Shown: positions 1-35,399 of the stretch, in pieces
Layout of the letters: the number at the start of each line of letters is the position of its first letter
Position numbering within the stretch: the stretch's first letter is position 1
The notes under the pieces: model-generated
Database searches by the model: none
Told to the model about the DNA's origin: nothing
Seen by the model: the letters and a program-made list of their open reading frames with translations, nothing else
Assembly: GCF_023159225.1 (NCBI RefSeq)
Contig: NC_063180.1
Span: 7,375,297-7,439,296, forward strand
DNA: 64,000 nucleotides
Direction of reading: 5' to 3'
DNA from: Perognathus longimembris pacificus
Taxonomy: Eukaryota > Chordata > Mammalia > Rodentia > Heteromyidae
Program-made: the position numbers and the translations under genes

Positions 1-160
1 AAAGTCAGCCTGGGCAGAAAAGTCCCTAAGACTCTTGTTTCCAATTAACCACCAAAAAGCTGGAAGTGGAGATATGGTTCAAGTGGTAGAATGCCAGCTT
101 TGAGGGAGAAAGTTAAGGGACAGCATCCAGAACTTGAGTTTAAGCCCTAGACTCAATACA
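1..160 (+). repeat. Type B composite SINE, cut by the window edge
   Basis: Begins inside the head (CAGCCTGGGCAG) and continues through AATTAACCACCA and the tRNA-like right unit (GATATGGTTCAAGTGGTAGA) to the CCCTAGACTC end. Confidence 0.85.
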
Positions 161-382
161 CAAAGATATCATTATGAATTCATGGATTTATTTGGTATGG
201 TTATCTTCTGAGGATGAATCATTAGAAGCAAAATGAACCTATGAAAGGGCTAATAATTTTAAAGTTTTGACAGAGTACCTTTTTCACCTACAGAAAGACT
301 CATGTTTTTATCAGTAGTGGATACAAATATTTATCCATATCCTTATTGACACTGATTTGTCTACTATTATTTATTATTTTGT

Positions 383-870
383 ACCAGTCCTGAGGCTTGA
401 ACTCAGGGCCTGGGTGCTATCCCTGAGCTTCTTTTGCTCAAAGCTAACACTCTACCATTTGAACCACATCTCCACCTCTAGCTTTTTTTTTTTTTTGCAA
501 GGGGTGTATGTGTCAGTCTTGGGGCTTGGGCACTGTCCCTGAGCTTTTTACCCTTAACGCTACCATGCTTCCACTTTGAGCTACAGAAAATTTCCAGTTT
601 TCTGGTGGTTAATTGGAGATAAGAGTCTCAGACTTTTTTGTTCAGGCTGGCTTTGAACTGTGACCCTCAGCACTCAGCTTTTGTAGTAACTAAGATTACA
701 GGTATGAGCTACCCGTACCCTTGCATCCACTACCTCTGGCTTTTTTGGTGTCTAATTGGTGATTAGAGTCTCACAAATGAACTTGTCTGCCTGGGCTTTC
801 TTCAAACATGATCTTCAAACTCAGTTTCTTGAGTTGCTAGGAAATTAGACATGAGCCACTGGTGCCAGCA
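383..870 (-). repeat. Type B SINE split by a second type B SINE
   Basis: The outer copy's right unit is at 383-482 and its head at about 737-870. Between them (about 483-736) sits a second antisense copy with its own T-run and head. The seam repeats (C/T)ACCTCTRGC on both sides, as expected for a target duplication. Confidence 0.75.
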
Positions 871-983
871 CCCCCCCCCCCTCCTTTTTAAGACCATTTT
901 ATTGATATCCCTTTGTATTCTTTCCCCTCCCTCCTTCCCCTCCTCCTCCCTTCCTTCTTTAGCTTCCTTGCTTCCTTTCTTTT

Positions 984-1090
984 TGAGATAGTTATTTTGC
1001 TTCATAGCCCAAGCTGGCCTTCAACTCAAGATCTTCTTGCCTCAGTCTCCTGACATCTGGAAATATAAGTGTGTGCCACCGTAATTTTAG
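984..1090 (-). repeat. B1-like (7SL-derived) SINE, antisense
   Basis: TTTTTGAGATAG...AGCCCAAGCTGGCCTTCAACTC...GCCTCAGTCTCCTGAC is the reverse complement of a B1/Alu-type monomer. Confidence 0.7.
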
Positions 1091-1629
1091 GTTTTACAAT
1101 TTTGAACCCACATGATTGAGAATGTAGTCTAGTCAAACCATCTTTAATATCTTGAAGTATTTTCTTAAATTTCTCCTTGCTCTGATTGTTATATAACTTG
1201 CTTTTACTCACTTAATATAGCATTTCTAAAATCAGTCCATGCTAATGTGTTCACTGCTACTGCTTGGGTATTTTGTGGCCTGTGTATGCCATTGTTTGCT
1301 TATGTATTCTCATGTCCGTGGATAGTTGTTAGCACATTTGGTAGTTAACAAGCTATGCTGTGTTATTCCTTTCTAGCTCTCTCTTCACACCCACTTCAGT
1401 GATTCCCTAGGCCCTGCCTATGAAGGAAATTTCTGGGCTGTTAGGTGTGGTACATTGTACAGCTTTCCTAACTAGTGCCAGACTCACCACAAGTAGTTCT
1501 CATTTGGATGTTCCCTGCCCCCTTCTCTGATCAGGCTTTTGTTTCTTTTGTTTGTTTGTTTCTTTCTCTTTTTAAATTCTGTATTCTAGGATTATGGGAG
1601 TAATTCACTGATGCCTAGCATAGGCTGTT

Positions 1630-1788
1630 AGTTTTGTTTTTAGTTTATTTATTGCTATTGTAAAAGTGATGTACAGAGGAGTTACAGTTACATAAGTCAG
1701 ATGAAGAGCACATTTCTTTTTGAACAGTGTCACCCCTTCCCCTACTCTCCCCATTTTTCCCTCCCATCCCTCCTCTCCTTAAGTTGTA
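1630..1788 (-). repeat. L1 3'-end fragment, left part, interrupted by the LTR
   Basis: TTTATTGCTATTGTAAAAGTGATGTACAGAGG and GTTACAGTTACATAAGTCAG recur at 28915, 38630 and 41150 at the 3' ends of antisense L1s. The fragment resumes after the LTR at 2240 (TGTATAGTTCAC), which restores the sequence seen in the other copies (AGTTGTACAGTT). Confidence 0.7.
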
Positions 1789-2239
1789 TGAAGTGCCAGA
1801 CTTTGAAGTCAGGCCCCACTTTACCATGTGAACCCCACTTTACCATGTGAACCCCACTTTACCACACGAGCCTGAGATAAGCAGGCCCTGTGAGCAAACC
1901 CAGGACAAGCCCATTAGGGCCCAGCCGGTCAAGAACTCTAACCGCTGGGAATGCCTAACTCTGACTGCCCCCAGAGTGCCTCAAACCCTGAGCCAATAAG
2001 ATTTGTACCTGTGTCCTAATCTTGCTTGCTTGAACACCTGATTGTTGTAACTTTGTTTTTGCCTTTATAAGCCCTGTGTAATCGCAGCTCGAGGCTGCCT
2101 CCTAACCTCCGCTGTGTCAGTGGGTAGGAGGAGGCCCGAGTTGCAGCTCACTTAAATAAAGCCTTGCCTTGCTTTTGCATTTTGGAATGTCTGAGTCTTG
2201 GTGGTCTTCCTGGTGGTGGTTTCGCGACTTGGCACAACA
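1789..2239 (+). mobile_element. Solo LTR of a gammaretrovirus-type (class I) endogenous retrovirus
   Basis: 451 bp, starting TGAAGTGCCA and ending TGGCACAACA, which are near-perfect inverted ends. It is flanked by a 4-bp duplication TGTA (1785-1788 and 2240-2243). TTATAA at 2065-2070 and AATAAA at 2155-2160 place U3, R and U5. The tail (GTGGTTTCGCGACTTGG) has the look of class I LTRs. The internal genes have been lost by LTR-LTR recombination. A 19-bp unit (CCCCACTTTACCATGTGAA) is repeated about three times at 1814-1868 in U3. Old viral remnant; no coding capacity. Confidence 0.85.
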
Positions 2240-2467
2240 TGTATAGTTCACTTTTTTTGGTTTTTAGGCATTCACACAGAGATCAAAGGATCTAAGATGC
2301 AATAGCTATGTGCATCTGCTCATATAAAATAATATTTATCAAAATGGTTGGGCTTTCATTGTTTTACACCCCATTCCCTTGTCAGCACTAGTATCATCAC
2401 ACTTTAATTTGCCATTATTTTGCAATTATTTTGGATTATTTGTAAGGTTGGATATTTTTCTTTTCTT

Positions 2468-2674
2468 TTCTTTTTTTTTTTTGCAAGACCTGAGGCTTGG
2501 ACTCGGGGCCTGTGCACTGTCCCTGGCTTCTTTTTGCTCAAGGCTAGCACTCTGCCACTTGAGCCACAGCACCACTTCTGGCCGTTTTCTATATATGTGG
2601 TGCTGAGGAATCGAACCTAGGGCTTCATGTATTCGAGGCTAGCACTCTTGCCACTAGGCCATATTCCCAGCCCC
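2468..2674 (-). repeat. Type A composite SINE
   Basis: T-run, then the right unit (CTTGAGCCACAGC), then the head with antisense box B (GGAATCGAACC) and box A (CCACTAGGCCA), ending CCCAGCCCC. Confidence 0.9.
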
Positions 2675-2697
2675 AGATTGTATATTTTTCTTTCTTT

Positions 2698-2906
2698 ATT
2701 TTTTCCTTTTTTTTCTTTTTGCCAGTCCTGGGGCTTGAACTCAGAGCCTGAGCACTGTCCCTGGCTCCTTTTTGCTCAAGGCTAGCACTACCTCTTGAGC
2801 TACAGTGCCCCTTCTGGCTTTTTCTATGTATGTGGTGCTGAGGAATCGAACCCAGGGCTTCATGTTATGAGGCAAGCATTCTACCACTAAGCCACGTTCC
2901 CAGCCC
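2698..2906 (-). repeat. Type A composite SINE
   Basis: GCCAGTCCTGGGGCTTGAAC...GAGGAATCGAACCCAGG...CCCAGCCC. Complete and antisense, 24 bp from the previous copy. Confidence 0.9.
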
Positions 2907-2931
2907 TGAATTTTTATTCTTAAAAAAAATT

Positions 2932-3172
2932 TTTTTTTGGTGCCTTCCTGGGGCTTGAACTTAGGGGCTGGGCGTTGGCCCTGAGTTTCTTTTGCTCAAG
3001 GCTAGCACTCTACCACTTGAGCCCAGCTCCCCTTTTGGCTTTATTTTAGGTGGTTAATTGGAGATAAGAGCCTCATGGACCTTCCTGCCTGGGCTGGCTT
3101 TGAACTGCAAACCTCATATCTCAGCCTCCTGAGTAGCTAGGATTACAGGAGTGAGCCACCAGCTACCTGCTC
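2932..3172 (-). repeat. Type B composite SINE
   Basis: CTGGGGCTTGAACTTAGG...GGTGGTTAATTGGAGATAAG...GCCTCCTGAGTAGCTAGGATTACAGG. A full right unit plus a 7SL-like head, antisense. Confidence 0.9.
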
Positions 3173-3173
3173 T

Positions 3174-3298
3174 GTTTTTTTTTTTTGTGTGTGTTTGTGA
3201 GGGGGTGTTGTTGTTGGTCATGGGGCTTGAACTCGGCCTGTCTCTGAGCTCTTCAGCTCAAGTCTAGTGCTCTATCACTTGAGCCACAGTGCCACTTC
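3174..3298 (-). repeat. Partial composite SINE (right unit only) with target duplication
   Basis: T-run and (GT) stretch, then CATGGGGCTTGAACTCGG...CTTGAGCCACAGTGCCACTTC. Flanked by an 11-bp duplication CTACCTGCTCT (3163-3173 and 3299-3309), so the head was missing when it inserted. Confidence 0.8.
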
Positions 3299-3309
3299 CT
3301 ACCTGCTCT

Positions 3310-3321
3310 TTTTTTTTTTAA

Positions 3322-3353
<32 letters not shown>

Positions 3354-3450
3354 AGGATCACTTTGTAGCTCAGACTGGTTGCTTCTTTGCTACCCTTCTA
3401 CCTTGGCTTCCAGGTGCTGGGATTATAGGCAAATACCACTGTGCCTGGCT
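3310..3450 (-). repeat. B1-like SINE, antisense, with long T-run
   Basis: A long T-rich stretch, then AAGATAGGATCACTTTGTAG...CAGGTGCTGGGATTATAGGC...TGTGCCTGGC, the reverse complement of a B1/Alu monomer. Confidence 0.8.
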
Positions 3451-4246
3451 AAACTTTTATTCTTTATTATGTTTATTAGTAACATAGGTCTTTTCCTCCT
3501 AATGTTCATGGGTTCTGTGTGCATAGATTTAATCTAATGCTGATTGAAAATAATGAAATCTGTTGAACATGTGCATAGTTATATGTAAATACTATGCTAT
3601 TTTATGTAACAGACCAGCATCTTCAGATTTGAATGTCCATAGTGCCTGTGTGGGTGGGGGCTGGTGTCCTGGAATTCATCTCTCTAGGATACCAAGGGAT
3701 GACTGTGCCTTCCTCTCATTGTGTGTTGTGACTAAAAATGACATGCCCAGTTCAAAATAGCAGGGTTTAGCTACTACTATACGGAACTATACTGCACTGT
3801 GGCTTTAAAACATGGCTTTGCAGCATCTTGGGGAAGATGCAATTCATGTTAGAAGCATGGTCTTTGGAATGAAATGGATGCCAGAATCCTGGCTCCATAA
3901 TTTCCCAGCTTTACGTTGAACACTTTCCATAGTCTCTCCAGGCGTCTTGTCTCTGTCTTTCCAGTGAGTTGGGTAAAAACCTCACCTAAGATGATATTAA
4001 CCACTGGCACACAGATAGGTACAGAGTTTTAGGATGAAATATAATGCTTAGCTTCAATGATGTGAGAGATGGGCAAGGCTGTGGTATTTTGATGGCTCAC
4101 CCTGATATCTGGCAGAACTTGTGAGGTTATAGTGCTCCTTTTTGGCAGTACTTTCATCTCAGGATCAATTTAGGAGCCTGTTGGCATAGAAAACCCAGAG
4201 CCGTGATGTATCCACCATGTGCCCGTGTTTGGCTATTCTATCTCTC

Positions 4247-4247
<1 letters not shown>

Positions 4248-4309
<62 letters not shown>

Positions 4310-4320
4310 CAAAAAAAAAA
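4248..4320. repeat. (CA)n microsatellite with A-rich end
   Basis: About 27 CA units followed by AAACAAAAAAAAAAA. Confidence 0.95.
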
Positions 4321-4561
4321 ACTCTAGTCACTTCTGTTCATCTCTGGGCCCTTGAGTCTTCCACAGGTCAGAACATCTGAGACGCTGATTGTCCTGGATC
4401 ACAGGGGTGCGGGGGGATGTAACCTTCAGATGCCCTGGTGGGTGCCCTAGAATCTGGCTACCATGTGGGGATTCCGTCACTAATGTTACAACATGGAAGG
4501 ATGACTGGGGGCCAGAGAACTGGTGTGGAAAGGCAGATGTGCCACCTGTAGATAATTGTGA

Positions 4562-28617
<24,056 letters not shown>

Positions 28618-28678
28618 AAGGTGTCTCTGGGCTTCCTTTTTCCATACCTACGCTAAGCTCTTTATACCTGAATTGACA

Positions 28679-28684
28679 AATAAA
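28679..28684 (+). terminator. C2orf76: C2orf76 polyadenylation signal AATAAA
   Basis: A canonical AATAAA 62 bp after the stop codon. A TTGTGATTTCTTTCTCTG stretch at 28705-28723 could be the GU/U-rich downstream element. This gives a very short 3' UTR of about 80-90 nt. A longer alternative 3' UTR cannot be excluded. Confidence 0.8.
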
Positions 28685-28894
28685 TCTTAACACATTAATC
28701 CTAGCCTTGTGATTTCTTTCTCTGCAGTTCCTTCCATCCCTCCATCCCTCTCTTCCTTTCTGCCTTCCTTGTTGGGAAATAATTTGAGAAAAACATTGAT
28801 TTTTGTAAACTTAAAGAGATTTTTATTCAGAACTCATCATGATTTGTTTTATAAAATTGAGGATTATTGTGGTGATTTCCATGTTGGGTTCTTT

Positions 28895-28998
28895 TTTTTT
28901 TTAACTTAAAAAATTATTATAAAAGGTGATGTGCAGAGGAGTTACAGTTACGTAAGTCAGGTAATTTTTGAATAATGTCACCAGGTTTACAAAGATAA
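28895..28998 (-). repeat. L1 3'-end fragment, antisense
   Basis: T-run, then AAATTATTATAAAAGGTGATGTGCAGAGG and AGTTACAGTTACGTAAGTCAGG, as at 1650 and 41150. Confidence 0.75.
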
Positions 28999-29009
28999 GA
29001 CCAAGGTTG

Positions 29010-29011
<2 letters not shown>

Positions 29012-29062
<51 letters not shown>
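29012..29062. repeat. (TG)n microsatellite
   Basis: About 25 TG units, adjoining an antisense SINE right unit. Confidence 0.95.
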
Positions 29063-29064
<2 letters not shown>

Positions 29065-29161
29065 GGTTCTGGGGCTTGAGCTCAGGGCCTCACACTTTCC
29101 TCACTTGGTTTTTTCCCTCCAGGAGAGCAGTCTACCACTTGAACTACACTGCTGCTTCCAG
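29063..29161 (-). repeat. Partial type B SINE, antisense
   Basis: GGTTCTGGGGCTTGAGCTCAGG...CTACCACTTGAACTACACTGC...TGCTTCCAG. Right unit only. Confidence 0.75.
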
Positions 29162-29671
29162 TGTACTATTTATTTTATTTTATTTTTCATGGTTTCACAG
29201 TAGAGCATCTGCTGTTGGAACAGATAGTAATGGTCAGAGCTGATCAGCTCATGGAGTGCATGAAACACAGCATCACCTGTGACATTGGAGCCTGTGTATT
29301 TTAAAGGAGGCTCATATGAGAGTCACTTTTCTCTTTAGAATCTCTGTATACAATACCATTGCTAGTATTTTATTTCTGAACTGTGTTTCCTGACTTTTAC
29401 TACAGTAAATTATTTTATGTGGAGAGAAGAGGTAGGCACATCTTTGTACTTGTGGGAGAAAATTGTTCTTGAAGAACGAGTCTACATCTTGGAAGATACA
29501 TTCTTTCCGAGTAATACAATACTTTTGCTTCCTGAAAGTGGCTGGTCTTTCAGGCAGCATGTATCCAATCACAACTCCTGGAGATATTGGGTGGCTCTAC
29601 AGTTAGGCCATTTCCCCTTTACATTGCTATTCAGATGAACTGGGTTCATAGTGATGGTAATTTAAGCAAAA

Positions 29672-29876
29672 CTTTTTTTTTTTTTTTGCCAGTCCTGGGG
29701 CTTGAACTCAGGGCCTGAGCACTGTCCCTGGCTTCTTTTTGCTCAAGGATAGCACTCTGCCACTTGAGCCACAGCGCCACTTCTGGCTTTTTCTATATAT
29801 GTGGTGCGGAGGACTCGAACCCAGGGCTTCATGTATACGAGGCGAGGACTTTACCACCAGGCCATATTCCCAGCCC
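29672..29876 (-). repeat. Type A composite SINE with target duplication
   Basis: T15, GCCAGTCCTGGGGCTTGAAC...GCGGAGGACTCGAACCC...CCACCAGGCCATATTCCCAG. AAGCAAAACTTTT flanks both ends (about 29665 and 29879). Confidence 0.92.
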
Positions 29877-30171
29877 TAAGCAAAACTTTTATTTTTAAAT
29901 CACATTGGAAGTCTGAGTAACTTGGTTGGAAATAGCTTTGCTTTGTGGAAAAATTTAATGTTTCTGTAAAACAAATTCTGTTTATTTTCTTCATTTATCA
30001 TTCAAAGTGCTTAGTATACAGATGACCTAGGACAGAATTTTTGCCCCAGTGAGAGGGGAAAGTGATGTTAGTCGAACTGAAAGAAAAACTGCTATGAGAG
30101 CATCAACAACAGCATAATTAATTCTGTGTGGAATTCTTTTCATTTTAGTTTATTTTTATTTGTTTTGTTTT

Positions 30172-30374
30172 GTTTTTTTTGGCCAGTCCTGGGCCTTGGA
30201 CTCAGGGCCTGAGCACTGTCCCTGGCTTCCTTTTTGCTCAAGGCTAGCACTCTGCCACTTGAGCCACAGCGCCACTTCTGGCCATTTTCTGTATATGTGG
30301 TGCTGGGGAATCGAACCCAGGGCCTCATGTATACAAGGCAAGCTCTCTTGCCACTAGGCCATATCCCCAGCCCT
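30172..30374 (-). repeat. Type A composite SINE
   Basis: GCCAGTCCTGGGCCTTGGAC...GGGGAATCGAACCCAGGGCC...CCACTAGGCCATATCCCCAG. Near-consensus. Confidence 0.93.
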
Positions 30375-30394
30375 ATTTTTAAAGTGCTGGTTGA

Positions 30395-30478
30395 GAATTG
30401 GGGATGTAGATTAAGTGGTAAAGCCCTAGTCTCTCAACTTGGAGACCCAGAAGCTCAATCCCCATTGCTGCTTAAGCT
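30395..30478 (+). repeat. Diverged ID-like SINE
   Basis: ATTGGGGATGTAGATTAAGTGG...AAGCTCAATCCCC has tRNA-like A and B box positions. Confidence 0.55.
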
Positions 30479-30495
30479 CCGTCTTCACAGGTGAC

Positions 30496-31436
30496 ATAGG
30501 AAGTTTTTCTTAGAAGAAAAGAAGGGAAAGGCTTTCTGGAAAAGGGAATAGTGCATGCAGAGGCAAAGCGCTGCGTGAGCTTGGGGTTTCATAGAGTAAG
30601 TATAAAGTACAGGAACTAGAAGAAGTAAGGCCCAAAGAGTGGGTGAGCCAGACCTTGGAAGTCATGTCCAGGACTTGGCACTTTATCTGGCGTATAGTTG
30701 GGAGGCTGCAGTAAGATGTAAACATATGAATTCCATGATTTGATTTGTGTTTAGAAAATGAACCCTCCTGAGATGACCCTCCTGAGGGCAGAAAAGAGGA
30801 CAGGACAGTTGTCATAGAAAAGGTGAAGGTTGACTGGAGAACCAGCCTGGGGTAGGGACAGAGGGAAACTGAGGAGAGGCCACCCTGAAGGCGCTCATCT
30901 GTGACCTCCACTAGACCCAAGCCGAGGCAGCAAGTACTTTGCCCAGGTTATCTCATTGGCCTTTGACCTCAGCTCTTTCAGCTTGATTTATAGATGAGGA
31001 GATTGGGGCCTCCGACCTCTGCCATTCTACCCAGTGGTCTCCCAGGTGAGACAGAATGCTGAGGAGCTGGAGAGTGCTTGGGTGTGGCTGTGTGGGGAGG
31101 GCGGGGAGGAGGGGGACATCAGCCACAGCCCCATGGAGAACTCTAGTGGGCAGAGCAGCTTCTCCTGTATGCATGTATTGATTTCTCCTTCAATTTATAA
31201 ACAGGCTTGTCTTTTGAAATGTGAAAGTAGCCTGTATTTTGCCCGTGTATTTTCCTATATAAATTTCTATTTACATACACATGTATAGCATTATTTAGAT
31301 ATATTTATTTAGTGTGCATTTTCCTTATCACAAAAATTACATAATTAGTTTTACTTATAGCTTCATATTTAAGAGAAAAAATTAGAGAGGAAGGAAGGGA
31401 GAACACAGACAATATTTAATGCATATATTATGAAAT
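30496..31436. other. Unassigned intergenic stretch
   Basis: About 0.9 kb with no repeat I recognise. The longest minus-strand frame (30510-30920, 136 codons) has no family resemblance and no neighbouring exon structure, so I do not call it a gene. Confidence 0.4.
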
Positions 31437-31560
31437 TTAGAAAACGGAAGGGAGGGGTTGCATTGGGAGGGATGGGGGAAGGGGGAATGATGAAAGGAGT
31501 GATACCAATCAATTTGCATTGTACTTACAACTACTTAAAGATAATAAAAAAATTAAAATG
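31437..31560 (+). repeat. L1 3'-end fragment, sense
   Basis: GAAAACGGAAGGGAGGGGTTGC...GTGATACCAATCAATTTGC...CAACTACTTAAAGATAATAA ends in A-rich sequence like the other sense L1 ends. Confidence 0.65.
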
Positions 31561-32214
31561 CATTATGACTAAAAAGGACTTTCAGGAATGAGAGATTAGT
31601 TTAACATTAGAAAACCTGTCTATGTAAACAAAGACTGGAAGATTGGGAGATACTCCTTGCACATATAAAATAGAAAAAGATTAGCTTCTAGAACATATTA
31701 TAAACTCTTAGAAATTATCACAAAAAGCACAAACATAAAAATCAGTAGTCTACAAAAAGCTCATATTTTGTGTGAGATGTGAAAAGCTGTGCACCATGTT
31801 TTCCTTGGAAATCTAAATGAAATAGGCATCATGTGAAGCAATCAAATGAAGTGAATAGTTTAGTAGTAAACGTTGGCCCAGCTGGGCCTGACTGCAGTGG
31901 GAGTAGAAATAGTTATTCTGGTGAGCAATTGAGGTGATACTGGCTGAAATGACAGTGGTGCATATCCTGTTAACCCAGAAGTTCCAGTTCTTGGATTCCT
32001 TCCCAAACAGCTCTCTCATGTTGGAAGAAGGAGGCATTTGAAGGAAAACCTTATAGCATTCAAACCAAAAAGCTTTGGAAATTAACCTAAAATGGTGATA
32101 GGAGAGAAGCTCCAGCAACTATGGCATATCTGTACCTAGATTCCTACGTCATTGAAAACAGTAAAACCACCTGTACCATTTCCTAACATGGAGCCTTTCA
32201 TTTATAGTTTTGTT

Positions 32215-32490
32215 TGTGGTACAGGGGTTTGAACTCGGGGTCAAGTGCTCTACCCCTTCCTCCCTTTAGTTATTTTTCAGACAGGATTTTGTGGTTTTTC
32301 TTTTTGTTTGTCCAAGACTAGGACTCAAACTTGGTATCTAACTTGAAAGCTCATTGACTGATGCCTTGCTATGTGAGCCATACCTCCAACCCCAATTTTG
32401 TGCTTTTTGTCCCAGCCAGCCTAAGGCTGTGATTCTGCTACCTATGCCTCCCACATAGCTTGGATCCGGGTGTGAAGTACCACACATAGC
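32215..32490 (-). repeat. Old B1-like SINE mixed with an ID-like piece, antisense
   Basis: ACAGGGGTTTGAACTCGGGG (tRNA-like), TTTTCAGACAGGATTTTGTGG (B1 start) and CTATGCCTCCCACATAGCTTGG (B1 end) with a second insert between them. Confidence 0.55.
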
Positions 32491-32559
32491 TTAATTCCGA
32501 GTTATCTTCATGGATAAAATTATACAGGGTTTCTTTCATAAAATGTGATGCCATTGGTA

Positions 32560-32782
32560 TTTTGTGCTGGTACTGGTGCTTGAACACCCAGCCTTGTGTC
32601 TCTCACTTGGCTTTTTCACAACCTGAAACTTGAGCATACCTCCAATTCTGGCTTTTTTGCTAGGTTAATCAGAGATAATAGTACCTCAGTTTTTCCACCC
32701 AGGTTGTTTTTGAACTACATCCTTAGATCTCAGCTTCCTGTGTAGCTAGGATTATAGGCATGAGCCATTGGTATTTGACCTA
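32560..32782 (-). repeat. Type B composite SINE, diverged
   Basis: GTGCTGGTACTGGTGCTTGAAC...GGTTAATCAGAGATAATAG...CTGTGTAGCTAGGATTATAGG. Confidence 0.8.
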
Positions 32783-32968
32783 CTTGTGTTTTAAAAAGCA
32801 CAAAATAAATATTTTTGGCGTACAAGGAAGCAGACTCTGTAGATGAATTTTCCTCGTGGACAGCTGTCTTCTCCCTGTAACTTCACATGCAGACTGTAGC
32901 AGCATAGGTGTATATGTTATTTATATATACTCTATCTAATACATTATGTATTAGATATATGTGATATA

Positions 32969-32998
32969 ATACACACACACACACACACACACACACAC
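32969..32998. repeat. (CA)n microsatellite
   Basis: About 14 CA units after an AT-rich stretch (TAGATATATGTGATATAATA). Confidence 0.95.
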
Positions 32999-33197
32999 TT
33001 ATTACATCAGTGTTTTTCTACCTATCTCCAAATACATGTCCAGAAAAGAAGGGTGCTTGTACCTCAGCTTTGTTTTCTTTAAGTAACATATTCAAGCAAG
33101 AGTTTGTTTCCAAGTAAAAGCTGTGTAAGGTTAAACACATTTGGACTAATGAATTATGTGTGTATGTATATATGTATGTGTGAGTGAATGAATCAAT

Positions 33198-33282
33198 CAG
33201 CCAGACATGGTAGTATGCACCTGTAGTCCCAGTTATCTGCGAGGCTGAAGCAGGTAAATGTCTCTCTCTCTCTCTTTCTCAT
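33198..33282 (+). repeat. Partial B1-like SINE ending in (TC)n
   Basis: CCAGACATGGTAGTATGCACC...AGTCCCAGTTATCTGCGAGG, then TCTCTCTCTCTC. Confidence 0.7.
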
Positions 33283-33299
33283 CTCCATCTTCCCCCCCA

Positions 33300-35062
33300 C
33301 ACACATACATACATACACACACTTGTCTATATCATGAAATCATCCGTCTGTATCTGTTTCTGTATCATTTCAATGAATCAGACAATGCACTGTTGGTTTA
33401 ATGCTCACAGTAGATTCGTGGCAGAGCAATGGGGAAGTTTGGTTTCCCCATGGAGAAGATAATAACCTCACAGACTTTGAGAGACAAATGACACATTTCC
33501 CTGCAGGGAATTTAATAGACAGGGCCCAGCACAAAGAGAGCACCAGTTACATGTCTTAAAGATCCTTATAGCGAGTTTGGAGCAGCTACAGCTTCATTTG
33601 AGAGCAAAAAAAAAAAAAAAAAAAACCCACCCCCCCCAAATGAAAGAAAACCCTGATCTTCAGAAATCTTAAGTCACTTGCTCAGAATCTAAAATCTGCT
33701 GTCAAAGAGCAGATGTCTTCTGGTTTCAGACCCCACTTTGTGCCACACTGAACACTTGGGAGCCTGGGGCTCCTAGAGGATGCAGAGAGCTGAGAACCCC
33801 TGGCCAGAAGACAGCTTCTGCTGTGGCTGGATGACCCTTACTGTACACCTTTCAGGTGCTACTCTCAGGAGAAGGGCACTTCTTCTCTCCCTGTGCCAGA
33901 GGACTTGCCCACCAGCCAGACTAGGTTGATGCCCTTCTTTCCATTCCTATCTGGAACAAATGCTCCTGCCTATTGGGACTCCAGGGGAGTGATTTGGCCT
34001 GTGATTTGGAGCAAGGCCTTCTAGGCTGCTGTACTTATCCAGGGGGCAACATAGTCTGCACATGGCTGCTAGACTGTGTGAGCCTGTGAGATAGGAGAAG
34101 GGCTCTCAGTAATATGATCAGCAAAGGCAACTTAAATAATGGAGTAGTTACTTACTTGGTTTAGGCTTACTCTTTTGACCTCCATCATCCAGTCAGTGGG
34201 TCTTGGAGTTCTTCAGGCTGGACAGTACCCACATCTCATGGTGACTCTACACATACATATGAGACCCCATAGCCTTTCTTCCCTTTCACTCGGTGACTCC
34301 AGCATCTCTGGGAGGCTCAGGCAGGGAGGAGGAAGATGTGCCACTGACATCTCTTTCTATCTATGAGTCAGACCTGAGATTGGTCCCCATCCCCAAATGT
34401 GCATTTGGGGTTAGAACATGAGCATAAGAGTTTAGATAATAGCCTTTGGAGGCTCATTTTTTTATACAAATCATTAAGCAGTGAGAGGATCATATAATGC
34501 GAAACGACTAAAGAGGAGCATCCGGGATATGTGTCATACTGCTGCACAATGTGGTTTTGTAGTGAATGCTACTTTCTCACCTCTGCTTGTGGCGCTCTGT
34601 GTGAGTATTCAGTCAATAATGCTTTCATAGGCAGTGAGGCTTAAGGTGGAGAAAATCTATTCCAAGTATCATGTGATGTCATATTACTCTTTTGAAATAA
34701 GTAAAGGAAGACTGTTTGGGGAATGCTACCATGGAGACTGCTGCTTATTTTAGCTTTATTCTTACCGAGTCTAACAGGTAGGAAAAGTACCACATGGACA
34801 ATGATCTTGTGATCACTCAAAGCAGTAACCAGGGCAGGTGAAGTGGATGAAGGGATGAGGAGTTGGTGGGCTTCTTCCCCCAATCCTTTCAGTGTTAAAT
34901 TCTGTGCAGCACAAATCAGCAACCTCATTCAATTTCCTGCAAATGCCCTTTCCCCCTTGCTGGAGGTCTTGGTCATGAGCTTGATGCCATCATCCCTCTT
35001 TTAGACTCTCCCTCTAGACTCTCCTCCTTTTCTCCTGTCCTGTCCCTAGCCTAGCCCTAGCC
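33300..35062. other. Unassigned intergenic stretch
   Basis: About 1.7 kb containing an A20 run at 33606 but no SINE or LINE I recognise. No conserved frame. Confidence 0.4.
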
Positions 35063-35137
35063 CTAACTATGGAATCCAACCCTGAGCTTCAGGAATACTA
35101 GGCAAGTGCTCTACCACTGAGCTATATTCCTTGCTCT
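35063..35137 (-). repeat. ID-like SINE, antisense
   Basis: CTATGGAATCCAACCCTGAG...CTAGGCAAGTGCTCTACCACTG...GAGCTATATTCC. Preceded by CCTAGCCTAGCCCTAGCCC. Confidence 0.65.
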
Positions 35138-35399
35138 GACTTCCGTTTTGTCTTTGATCCTACTTCTTCATTCCTCCTCTCTATGCTGTCACCACTTTCT
35201 TTCTCTTCCCCTTCTCCCTATGTTCCAGTTGCTCCCTCTCCTCAGTTTTGAAGAATCCAGGGCTTTGGGATTAACAGGAACTTATTCTACCACTAATTTA
35301 CACTCCCAGTCAACACAGCTTCCCTGGAACCTGATTTTTTTTTTTTCAACTCAAAGTACCCTTGTGCCAGCTTCTGATCTCCAAAATTTGACAAGCTAA

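Noticed and set aside
2468..3172. Regularly spaced similar units suggesting a CRISPR-like or tandem array
   Set aside because: They are separate SINE insertions with their own T-runs and flanks, in a mammalian genome.
35045..35070. Telomere-like CCCTAGCCCTAAC words
   Set aside because: Only about three imperfect units next to an ID-like SINE; too short for an interstitial telomere tract.
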